NCBI GenBank assembly: GCA_000434675.1
Contig: HF988637.1
Span: forward strand, 40,105 to 104,104
DNA from: Faecalibacterium sp. CAG:1138
Lineage (GTDB): Bacteria > Bacillota > Clostridia > Christensenellales > CAG-917
Reading direction: 5' to 3'
DNA: 64,000 nt
Below are positions 46,818 to 53,950 of the stretch, one piece after another (position 1 is the first letter of the stretch; every line of letters starts with the position of its first letter). The notes under the pieces were generated by a model. The model was not told where the DNA came from. It saw only the letters and a list, made by a program, of their open reading frames with translations, and searched no databases. The position numbers were made by a program, and so were the translations under genes.

Positions 46818-46988
46818 CGGTCGCATAATTTATTTTTGTCAAATTTTGCGGCAGGGCGGCAATTTAGTTGCCAAATTTCTTATTTTAGTATAAAATTTTT
46901 ACGGTATAAATATATAGCGAACATCGTATAATAATTTTTTTCGACAAAAAACAAAAACATACACAATTTTTAGGAGGATTTATATTCT
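46818..46988 (+). promoter_or_regulatory. AT-rich leader and promoter region of ppdK
   Basis: 170 bases with several candidate boxes, including a perfect TATAAT at 46927-46932 and TATAAA at 46889-46894 with TTGCCA 15 bases upstream. The first lacks a good minus-35 at normal spacing. AGGAGG at about 46973-46978 serves ppdK. No riboswitch recognised. Confidence 0.35.
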
Positions 46989-49634
46989 ATGGCAAAGAAG
47001 TTTGTTTACAAATTTTCCGAAGGCAACAAGGATATGCGCAACCTGCTCGGCGGCAAAGGCGCTAACCTTGCCGAAATGACTCATATCGGTTTGCCTGTTC
47101 CGTTCGGCTTCACCATCACCACCGAAGCTTGCACTCAGTACTATGAGGACGGCAAACAAATCAACGACGAAATCAAAGCGGAAATCCTTGAAAACGTCAA
47201 AATGCTGGAAGAAAAAGCCGGCATGAAATTCGGAGATAAAGAAAACCCACTTCTCGTATCCGTCCGTTCCGGTGCAAGGGCTTCTATGCCGGGCATGATG
47301 GACACCATTCTGAACCTCGGTCTTAACGACGACGTGGTTGAAGTTCTGGCCAAAAAATCCGGCAATCCGAGATGGGCTTGGGACTGCTACAGGCGCTTCA
47401 TTCAAATGTTCAGCGACGTCGTTATGGAAGTCGGCAAGAAATATTTTGAAGCTCTCATCGACGAACTCAAAGAAAAGAAGGGCGTTACCTTCGACGTAGA
47501 ACTCACCGCAGACGACCTCAAGGAACTGGCCGGCAAGTTCAAAGCGGAATATCAGGCAAAAATCGGCAAACCGTTCCCGTCCGATCCGAAAGAACAACTC
47601 TTCGAAGCCATCAAAGCCGTTTTCCGCAGCTGGGATAACCCGCGCGCAAACATCTATCGTATGGACCACGACATCCCTTACAGCTGGGGCACCGCAGTCA
47701 ACGTACAGATGATGGCTTTCGGCAACATGGGCGACGATTGCGGCACCGGCGTTGCGTTCACTCGTAACCCTGCCACCGGCGAACCGGGCCTCATGGGCGA
47801 ATTTTTGATGAACGCGCAGGGCGAAGACGTCGTTGCAGGCGTTCGCACCCCGATGCCTATTTCCGAAATGGCAAAAGTTCTGCCGGAAGTTTACGCTCAA
47901 TTCCAGGACGTTTGCAAAATCCTTGAAAACCACTACAGGGATATGCAGGATATGGAATTCACCATTCAGCAGAAAAAACTTTATATGCTTCAAACCCGTA
48001 ACGGCAAACGTACCGCATCTGCCGCTATAAGAATCGCTTGCGACCTTATCGACGAAGGTATGATCACCGAAAAAGAAGCTCTTCTCCAAATCGACGCGAA
48101 AACCCTGGATATGCTTCTGCACGATCAATTCGACGCAAAAGCTCTTAAGTCCGCCGACAAAGAAAACGTCGTCGGCAAAGGTATCGCAGCTTCTCCGGGC
48201 GCCGCTGCAGGCACCATCGTCTTCACTCCGGCAGACGCCGTAAAACTCGGAAAAGAAGGCAAGAAGGTTATTCTCGTTCGTTTGGAAACCTCTCCTGAAG
48301 ATATCGAAGGCATGAAATACGCTCAAGGTATCCTCACCGTTCGCGGCGGTCAGACCTCTCACGCGGCAGTCGTCGCAAGAGGCATGGGCACTTGCTGCGT
48401 TTCCGGTTGCGGCGACATCAAAATGCACGAAGAAGAGAAATGGTTCGAACTCGGCGGAAAAGTTTTCCACGAAGGCGACAACCTTTCCCTCGACGGCAGC
48501 ACCGGCAACATCTACGACATCGCTATCAAAACCGTTCCGGCAGACCCAAGCAGCGGCTACTTCGGACGCATCATGCAGCTTGCAGACAAATATAAAGCTC
48601 TCGGCGTAAGAACCAACGCCGACACTCCGGAAGACGCTAAACGCGCGGCCGACCTCGGCGCACAAGGCATCGGTCTCTGCCGCACCGAACACATGTTCTT
48701 CGGACCGGGCAGAATAGACAAATTCCGCGAGATGATTTGCTCCGAAACCGTCGAAGAAAGAGTTAAGGCTCTGGACGCAATCGAACCTATGCAACAAGCT
48801 GACTTCGAAGGCCTTATGGAAGCTTTGAAAGGTCATCCTGTTACCATTCGTTTCCTCGATCCGCCTCTTCACGAATTCGTTCCGACCGCAGAAAAGGACA
48901 TCGCAGAACTTGCAAAAGCAAAGGGAAAAACCGTTCAGGAAATCAAACTTCTTTGCGACAGTCTGCACGAATTCAACCCTATGATGGGCCACCGCGGTTG
49001 CCGTCTGGCAGTTACCTATCCGGAAATTGCCGTTATGCAGACCAAGGCTATCATCAAGGCCGCCATCGCAGTGAAACAACGTCATCCTGACTGGAACATC
49101 GTTCCTGAAATCATGATCCCGCTTATCGGCGAAATCAAAGAACTCGTGTTCTGCAAAAAGACCGTTGTCGAAACCGCAGACGCAGTTATCAAAGAAGCAG
49201 GCGTCGATCTCAAATACGAAGTCGGCACCATGATCGAAATTCCAAGGGCAGCGCTCACCGCGGACGAAATCGCAAAAGAAGCCGAATTCTTCTGCTTCGG
49301 CACCAACGACCTCACCCAGCTTACTTTCGGCTTCAGCCGTGACGACGCAAGCAAGTTCCTCCCGAGCTACTACGCCGCCAAGATCTACGAATCCGATCCG
49401 TTTGCAAGGCTCGACACCGTCGGCGTAGGCAAACTTATGAAGATGGGCGTCGAACTCGGCCATGCAACCCGTAAGAACCTGCATTGCGGTATATGCGGCG
49501 AACACGGCGGCGATCCTTCCAGCATCGAATTCTGCCACGATATCGGCATCGATTACGTTTCTTGCTCTCCGTTCCGCGTTCCAATCGCAAGGCTCGCAGC
49601 GGCGCAGGCTAATATCCGTAATCCGAGGGGCTAA
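46989..49634 (+). CDS. ppdK: Pyruvate, phosphate dikinase
   Basis: An 881-residue enzyme interconverting pyruvate, ATP and phosphate with PEP, AMP and pyrophosphate. The N-terminal nucleotide domain has VYKFSEGNKDMRNLLGGKGA and a long ATP-grasp region. The catalytic His lies in TVRGGQTSHAAVVARGMG (about residues 448-465). The PEP-binding barrel ends with FGTNDLTQLTFGFSRDD and GICGEHGGDP. Full length. Strong codon bias (GGC, AAC, ACC) suggests high expression. Last core gene before the island. Confidence 0.97.
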   Translation: MAKKFVYKFSEGNKDMRNLLGGKGANLAEMTHIGLPVPFGFTITTEACTQYYEDGKQINDEIKAEILENVKMLEEKAGMKFGDKENPLLVSVRSGARASMPGMMDTILNLGLNDDVVEVLAKKSGNPRWAWDCYRRFIQMFSDVVMEVGKKYFEALIDELKEKKGVTFDVELTADDLKELAGKFKAEYQAKIGKPFPSDPKEQLFEAIKAVFRSWDNPRANIYRMDHDIPYSWGTAVNVQMMAFGNMGDDCGTGVAFTRNPATGEPGLMGEFLMNAQGEDVVAGVRTPMPISEMAKVLPEVYAQFQDVCKILENHYRDMQDMEFTIQQKKLYMLQTRNGKRTASAAIRIACDLIDEGMITEKEALLQIDAKTLDMLLHDQFDAKALKSADKENVVGKGIAASPGAAAGTIVFTPADAVKLGKEGKKVILVRLETSPEDIEGMKYAQGILTVRGGQTSHAAVVARGMGTCCVSGCGDIKMHEEEKWFELGGKVFHEGDNLSLDGSTGNIYDIAIKTVPADPSSGYFGRIMQLADKYKALGVRTNADTPEDAKRAADLGAQGIGLCRTEHMFFGPGRIDKFREMICSETVEERVKALDAIEPMQQADFEGLMEALKGHPVTIRFLDPPLHEFVPTAEKDIAELAKAKGKTVQEIKLLCDSLHEFNPMMGHRGCRLAVTYPEIAVMQTKAIIKAAIAVKQRHPDWNIVPEIMIPLIGEIKELVFCKKTVVETADAVIKEAGVDLKYEVGTMIEIPRAALTADEIAKEAEFFCFGTNDLTQLTFGFSRDDASKFLPSYYAAKIYESDPFARLDTVGVGKLMKMGVELGHATRKNLHCGICGEHGGDPSSIEFCHDIGIDYVSCSPFRVPIARLAAAQANIRNPRG

Positions 49635-49689
49635 GAATTAGCGCCAAAAAGCGGTAAAAATTCAATTTTTAATTAAAAAATAAGGTTTT

Positions 49690-49725
49690 AGTAGTCATTC
49701 TTCTCGGAGAGTGACTACTTTTTTT
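49690..49725 (+). terminator. Intrinsic terminator of ppdK, at the island boundary
   Basis: AGTAGTCA (49690-49697) pairs with TGACTACT (49712-49719), with an inner TCTC/GAGA pairing, followed by seven T. Base composition changes to AT-rich just after it. Confidence 0.88.
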
Positions 49726-49845
49726 CTCTTAGAAATCTCTTGCCAAGTCAAAAATCTGTCAAAAAAACGGGGTGGTTCCTCAAATTTTACATTTTTCTGT
49801 ATCTACCGCTATGGGTAAAAAAGGGCGATAAAAAGGAGGTTTTTT

Positions 49846-50391
49846 ATGAAAAATTACAAATTAATCATTGAATATTACAAAAAAGGCAATAAACAAGAGC
49901 AAATCGCTACCCTTTGCAGTTGTTCTCGAATGACTGTTTTTACTGTGCTAAAGCGTTTTCGAACTCTAGAACTTAATTATGATGACGTAAAGTCAATGAG
50001 TGAAGAAGAAATTTCTTCTTTATTATTCCCCGAAAGGGCGAAAGCCGGGGAAGGGTATTTAATTCCCGATTTTAAGTGGGAAGAGTTTCAAATGTGTAAA
50101 CATCAATCGTCTATAAGGCTTTGTTGGCGTAGGTATTGCAAACGTGCCGCAAAACAAAACTTGATGGCATACAGTTGGAAATGCTTTATAACTTTATATA
50201 ATGCTTATCGCAGACCCAAAATAGTAGTCGAAGACCCAAACGACAAGATTCGCAACAAACTAAAAGATTTTAACTTTTTATTATCTTGTTGCCAGCGTGG
50301 AAGTATAAACTATCAAGTAATCCAACGTAAAAAGGAAGAGTGGCTCAAATCCTTAAAACTCGAAGAAGATAAAATTTTGGACGACGAGTAA
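49846..50391 (+). CDS. IS21 IstA-like N-terminal fragment (helix-turn-helix)
   Basis: A 181-residue protein. Residues about 1-45 are a helix-turn-helix (KLIIEYYKKGNKQEQIATLC then SCSRMTVFTVLKRF). The segment LIPDFKWEEFQMCKHQSSIR, LCWRRYCKRA and YSWKCFITLYNAYRR matches the region between the helix-turn-helix and the catalytic core of IS21 IstA transposases. The DDE catalytic core and istB are absent (IstA is normally 400 or more residues). It could be a decayed transposase or a repurposed regulator; the frame is intact with a strong AAAAAGGAGG site. Confidence 0.65.
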   Translation: MKNYKLIIEYYKKGNKQEQIATLCSCSRMTVFTVLKRFRTLELNYDDVKSMSEEEISSLLFPERAKAGEGYLIPDFKWEEFQMCKHQSSIRLCWRRYCKRAAKQNLMAYSWKCFITLYNAYRRPKIVVEDPNDKIRNKLKDFNFLLSCCQRGSINYQVIQRKKEEWLKSLKLEEDKILDDE

Positions 50392-50401
50392 TTGAATAAT
50401 C

Positions 50402-50441
50402 AACTAAAAGGTTAGGACAAAGACGTTCTAACCTTTTAGTT
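50402..50441 (+). terminator. Long perfect hairpin after the IstA-like gene
   Basis: AACTAAAAGGTTAG (50402-50415) pairs perfectly over 14 bases with CTAACCTTTTAGTT (50428-50441). No strict T run follows, but the 3' arm is T-rich; a terminator is the simplest reading. Confidence 0.6.
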
Positions 50442-50450
50442 TATGTATTG

Positions 50451-50512
50451 TTTTAACTAAACTCACACGAAACACTTGTTCAACGTAGTGTTTTGTGTAA
50501 AAACAGTTAAAA
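50451..50512 (+). promoter_or_regulatory. Palindrome A upstream of abiEi (probable operator)
   Basis: Interrupted inverted repeat: TTTTAACT, ACAC and AAACACT on the left pair with AGTGTTT, GTGT and AGTTAAAA on the right. It is related in sequence to palindrome B. AbiEi antitoxins of other bacteria repress their promoter by binding paired inverted repeats, so an operator role is inferred. Confidence 0.55.
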
Positions 50513-50526
50513 ACTATATCTTTTAA

Positions 50527-50580
50527 ACCTAAAATGCTTGAAAAACGTCGTTTTTTCTTCGGAAATCAAGCAAATTAGGT
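50527..50580 (+). promoter_or_regulatory. Inverted repeat between the two palindromes
   Basis: ACCTAA-aat-GCTTGA (50527-50541) pairs with TCAAGC-aaa-TTAGGT (50566-50580). A TATAGT box at 50580-50585 beside it could be the minus-10 of the abiE promoter. Confidence 0.4.
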
Positions 50581-50595
50581 ATAGTATTACTAAAT

Positions 50596-50655
50596 ATTAA
50601 CCAAATCTACACAAACCACTTGACTTTTTTAGTGTTTTATATTAAAATGGTTAAA
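50596..50655 (+). promoter_or_regulatory. Palindrome B upstream of abiEi (probable operator)
   Basis: Interrupted inverted repeat with arms ATTAACC/GGTTAA and ACACAAACCACT/AGTGTTTTATAT, related to palindrome A in layout and sequence. It ends about 20 bases before the chosen abiEi start codon. Confidence 0.55.
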
Positions 50656-50676
50656 ATTAGTTTTGAGGATATGAAA

Positions 50677-51414
50677 ATGGCAAAATTTATCCCTTATACG
50701 TTTACAAAAAAGGACGTAATAGGCAATTTTATAAATGATAAACAATACGAAAATTGGATAGCGGGGCAAGTTCGTTCCAAAAAAATTGTTAAGGTTCGCA
50801 ACGGTTTATACGTTCACGTTGACGTGTCGGGATATCCACTTACAACAAAGTTTGAACTTGCTACAAAAATTGCTGAAGATGCTTTCGTGTGCTATCATTC
50901 TGCCTTTGAATATTTTGGCGTGGCTAATCAAGTTTTTAATACCGTAACGGTGGGTAGTAAAAAGCGTTTCAACGATTTTACTTTTGACGATATCGACTAT
51001 GTTCGTAAGCCTCTAAAACACGACGTTCAAATTATGAATATAGTAACCGCCGCGGTTCGTGTGACTTCTCTTGAACGTACGGTTGTTGACTGCCTTGACG
51101 ATATTGACGCAGGTGGTGGAATTGATGAAATCTTAAATGCGCTTGACCAAATTCGTGTTTTAGACGAAACAAAACTACTTGAAACGTTAAAAGCCTACGA
51201 TTCGGTATTCCTATATCAAAAAGCGGGCTACGTGTTAGAACATTTTCAAGACAAATTTATGTTGACCGATTCGTTTTTTGAAGAATGTAAAAGCAAACTA
51301 ACCAATCAGATAAAGTATTTTTTACAAGACGAGTATAAAGATATAGAGTTTAATTCTAAGTGGAAACTTATGGCGCCTAAAAATCTTAAATCTCGACTAA
51401 ACGGAGGATATTAA
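50677..51414 (+). CDS. abiEi: AbiEi-type antitoxin / transcriptional repressor
   Basis: Antitoxin of the type IV AbiE toxin-antitoxin and abortive infection system. The protein from the ATG at 50677 has 245 residues. A winged-helix N-terminal domain (FTKKDVIGNF...VRSKKIVKVRNGLYVHV) is followed by the AbiEi C-terminal region, containing AFVCYHSAFEYFGVANQVFN and VTSLERTVVDCLDD. The start is set by GAGG about eight bases upstream; in-frame ATGs at 50647 and 50671 lack proper spacing. The two palindromes upstream are its likely operators. The stop overlaps the toxin start (TAATG). Confidence 0.85.
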   Translation: MAKFIPYTFTKKDVIGNFINDKQYENWIAGQVRSKKIVKVRNGLYVHVDVSGYPLTTKFELATKIAEDAFVCYHSAFEYFGVANQVFNTVTVGSKKRFNDFTFDDIDYVRKPLKHDVQIMNIVTAAVRVTSLERTVVDCLDDIDAGGGIDEILNALDQIRVLDETKLLETLKAYDSVFLYQKAGYVLEHFQDKFMLTDSFFEECKSKLTNQIKYFLQDEYKDIEFNSKWKLMAPKNLKSRLNGGY

Positions 51415-52352
51415 TGGAATTTTCAAGACAATACTTGACGAGACTTGCCCAAGAATCCAACTTTATAAAAGATACTTTGGAAAAAGTTTTACGTCTTTCT
51501 GAAATATTAAAATTTTTAAATAGCGACGTTGTCTTTAAGGATAAACTTGCTCTTAAAGGTGGTACGGCTATAAATCTAACTGCAGTAGAGCTTCCGCGCC
51601 TTTCGGTTGATATTGATTTGGATTTTACCGTAAACGTTAGCAGGGACGAGCTGCCTGAAATAAAAGAAAAGTTCAAAAAGCGCCTAACCGACTATATGTG
51701 GCAAGAAGGTTATTCTCTTGCAGATTCTCGCGACCATTTCGCTTTAACGTCTTTCTTGTTTAATTATATTAATAATGCAGGCAATCGTGATAATATAAAG
51801 GTTGAAATCAACTTCTTGGATAGATGCCACGTTTTACCGCTTGAAAAGAAAAAGATTTTAACGAAAGGTATCGTAGAAGATTTTGAAGTTTTAGCCTTAA
51901 ACACTACTGAACTATATGCAAGTAAAATCAACGCTCTTCTATCACGTGCTACGCCAAGAGATTTATATGACGTTAACGCTATGATAGAAAATAACGTTAT
52001 AACGGACACCGAGCTTTTAAGAAAATGTCTTGTATTTTATAACGCTATTGGCGGTGATTATGATATTCAAGATTTAGACTATAAAAACGTTGAAAGATTA
52101 GATTATAGGAAGTATAAAACTCAATTAAAACCCGTTGTATCAAAAGACGATAAGTTTGATATTGAAAAGGCAAAAGAAAAAGTTCTGGCGTACGTAAAAG
52201 ATTTACTTGTTTTAACGGACGGCGAAAAAGAGTTTCTAAGTAAATTAAAAGATAAAACTTATGCGCCCGAATTATTATTCGACAACGAAGAAATCGTAGC
52301 GAATATAAAACATCACCCAGCATCCTTATGGCGCATAAGAGAAAATATATAA
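51414..52352 (+). CDS. abiEii: AbiEii-type nucleotidyltransferase toxin
   Basis: A 312-residue toxin of the DNA polymerase beta-like nucleotidyltransferase fold. The signature ALKGGTAINLTAVELPRLSV (GGT at residues 49-51) leads to DIDLDF, whose Asp66 and Asp68 are the metal ligands. The second block is LNTTELYASKINALLSRATP, then RDLYDV. Relatives such as MenT add nucleotides to tRNA 3' ends and block growth. GGAGG precedes the start; translation is coupled to abiEi. AT-rich codon use as in the rest of the island. Confidence 0.9.
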   Translation: MEFSRQYLTRLAQESNFIKDTLEKVLRLSEILKFLNSDVVFKDKLALKGGTAINLTAVELPRLSVDIDLDFTVNVSRDELPEIKEKFKKRLTDYMWQEGYSLADSRDHFALTSFLFNYINNAGNRDNIKVEINFLDRCHVLPLEKKKILTKGIVEDFEVLALNTTELYASKINALLSRATPRDLYDVNAMIENNVITDTELLRKCLVFYNAIGGDYDIQDLDYKNVERLDYRKYKTQLKPVVSKDDKFDIEKAKEKVLAYVKDLLVLTDGEKEFLSKLKDKTYAPELLFDNEEIVANIKHHPASLWRIRENI

Positions 52353-52416
52353 GAATATTGACTATTTGCCCAACAGAAAAAGAAGATAAAATTTAGTCAT
52401 TTCAAAGGAGAAAATC

Positions 52417-53946
52417 ATGGCTGAAATAGAAATTGGTAAATTTACATTAGAATCCTTGACGACGGGTATGTATAACAATCCCGAAATTGTTTATAGAGAA
52501 TATATTCAAAACGCTGTAGATTCATTTGATAATGCAGTATCAAAGAAGTTAATGAAACTTGACGACTGCAGAATTGAGATAATTGTTGACGCAGATAGGC
52601 AAGAGATTAGTATTAAAGATAATGGTACGGGTATCGGAAAAGAACTTGCTGTAAAAACCTTGTTGGATATAGGCAATTCTACTAAAACACATACAAGCAA
52701 CAGAGGTTTTAGAGGAATTGGTCGTTTGGGTGGATTATCTTATTGTAAAAAATTAAGTTTTTGCACCTCTGCTCAAAATGAACCGGAAAAAACATTAGTT
52801 ACTTTTGATTGTGCGAAGTTAAAAGAATTGCTAATCCCTGGACAAGCTACTGAATATAATTTGCAAAAAGTTATTTCTGCTGTTACTGAAGTAAAGGTAT
52901 TGTCTGAGCAAGCGTCGGCTCATTACTTCATAGTAAAAATGGAAGGGGTCGACGATATTTCCACATTGCTTGATATTGAATTTGTTAAGGATTATATCGC
53001 TCAAGTGGCGCCTGTTCCATTTAGAGACCGTTTTTATTGGGGGAGAGAACTTAAAAACGAATTTGCAAAAAGCAATTTTAATGTTGCCGAATATGCTGTG
53101 TTTGTTGGTGATTCTTTTGAGACATTGTCCCAAGTATATAAACCTTATAAAATTACAATAGATGTTTCTGCTCGAGCTGGGGTGGCGAAAGATGAAATTC
53201 AAGGGATATCATATTTTGATATCAAAGATTCTTCCGATAAAGTATTAGCTATTGGTTGGTATGGTGAGCTTGATTTTTATGGGACAATTGCCGATGAAAA
53301 AGTCTCTGGTATTAGAATTAGACAAGGAAATATTCTAATTGGTGACAATAAAACGTTATCCCCATATTTTATAGAAGCGAGATTTAACAACTGGTGCGTT
53401 GGTGAATTGTATATAATTTCTGATGATTTAATACCGAATGCAAGAAGGGACGGGTTTGAAAGCAATAAGGCATTTTCTGAGTTTTGCGATTGTTTTAAGA
53501 TGACAGTTGGTGTTGAGTTAGGATTAAAGATAAGGACAGCGTCTAAAACTCGAAATAATCCAATGAAGAAAGCCTTAACCAAAACTGAGAAAACTATTGT
53601 CGCTGTTGAAAAGGTTTTAGAAAGTGGTTTTAATTCTTCTTTTGAGAAAGAACAAATAGCCAAAAGTTTAGAAGGTGCAAGAAAAGACCTTTATGTTATA
53701 CCTAAGGACGCACCAACAGAGATTGCTACTCAAAAGGCTGAATTAATGGGGAAATTGACTGAATTAACAACTGAAGTTGACGAGTCAAATAACTATAAAA
53801 CAAAGAAAGATATTCCTTCGGACTTTTCAAAAGCGGAAAAGAAAATAATACAGGCAATGTTAGAAGTACTAACGAAAAATTTTGAAAGACCGATAGTGGA
53901 TAGCTTATATAAAGAATTTTTACAAGAACTAAAGAAAAAGGGCTAA
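52417..53946 (+). CDS. HSP90/GHKL-type ATPase, first gene of defence-like operon
   Basis: A 509-residue HSP90-like protein. GHKL motifs: N-box with Glu28 and Asn32 (YREYIQNAVDSF), G1 box DNGTGIG (68-74), G2 box GFRGIGRLGG (97-106). A middle domain continues to about residue 370 (IIDVS-type beta units, GELYIISDDLIPNARRDGFE resembling the HtpG GxLxxPxxxxR region). A charged helical C-terminus replaces the HtpG dimerisation domain. HSP90-like ATPases occur in several antiviral loci, but the substrate here is unknown. AAAGGAGAAA site; the next gene starts four bases after its stop. Confidence 0.85.
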   Translation: MAEIEIGKFTLESLTTGMYNNPEIVYREYIQNAVDSFDNAVSKKLMKLDDCRIEIIVDADRQEISIKDNGTGIGKELAVKTLLDIGNSTKTHTSNRGFRGIGRLGGLSYCKKLSFCTSAQNEPEKTLVTFDCAKLKELLIPGQATEYNLQKVISAVTEVKVLSEQASAHYFIVKMEGVDDISTLLDIEFVKDYIAQVAPVPFRDRFYWGRELKNEFAKSNFNVAEYAVFVGDSFETLSQVYKPYKITIDVSARAGVAKDEIQGISYFDIKDSSDKVLAIGWYGELDFYGTIADEKVSGIRIRQGNILIGDNKTLSPYFIEARFNNWCVGELYIISDDLIPNARRDGFESNKAFSEFCDCFKMTVGVELGLKIRTASKTRNNPMKKALTKTEKTIVAVEKVLESGFNSSFEKEQIAKSLEGARKDLYVIPKDAPTEIATQKAELMGKLTELTTEVDESNNYKTKKDIPSDFSKAEKKIIQAMLEVLTKNFERPIVDSLYKEFLQELKKKG

Positions 53947-53950
53947 TAAT

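Noticed and set aside
46980..49538. 852-codon open frame antisense to ppdK
   Set aside because: Shadow of the strongly biased codons of ppdK (G/C third positions remove stops on the other strand). No ribosome binding site and His/Phe-rich nonsense protein. The same applies to antisense frames at 12219-14609, 10327-12150, 33303-35456, 40017-41435 and 23120-24748.
52358..52392. Separate promoter for the HSP90-helicase operon (TTGACT ... TAAAAT)
   Set aside because: Spacing is about 23 bases, too long for a normal sigma-A promoter. The operon may be read from the abiE promoter or use an unrecognised one.
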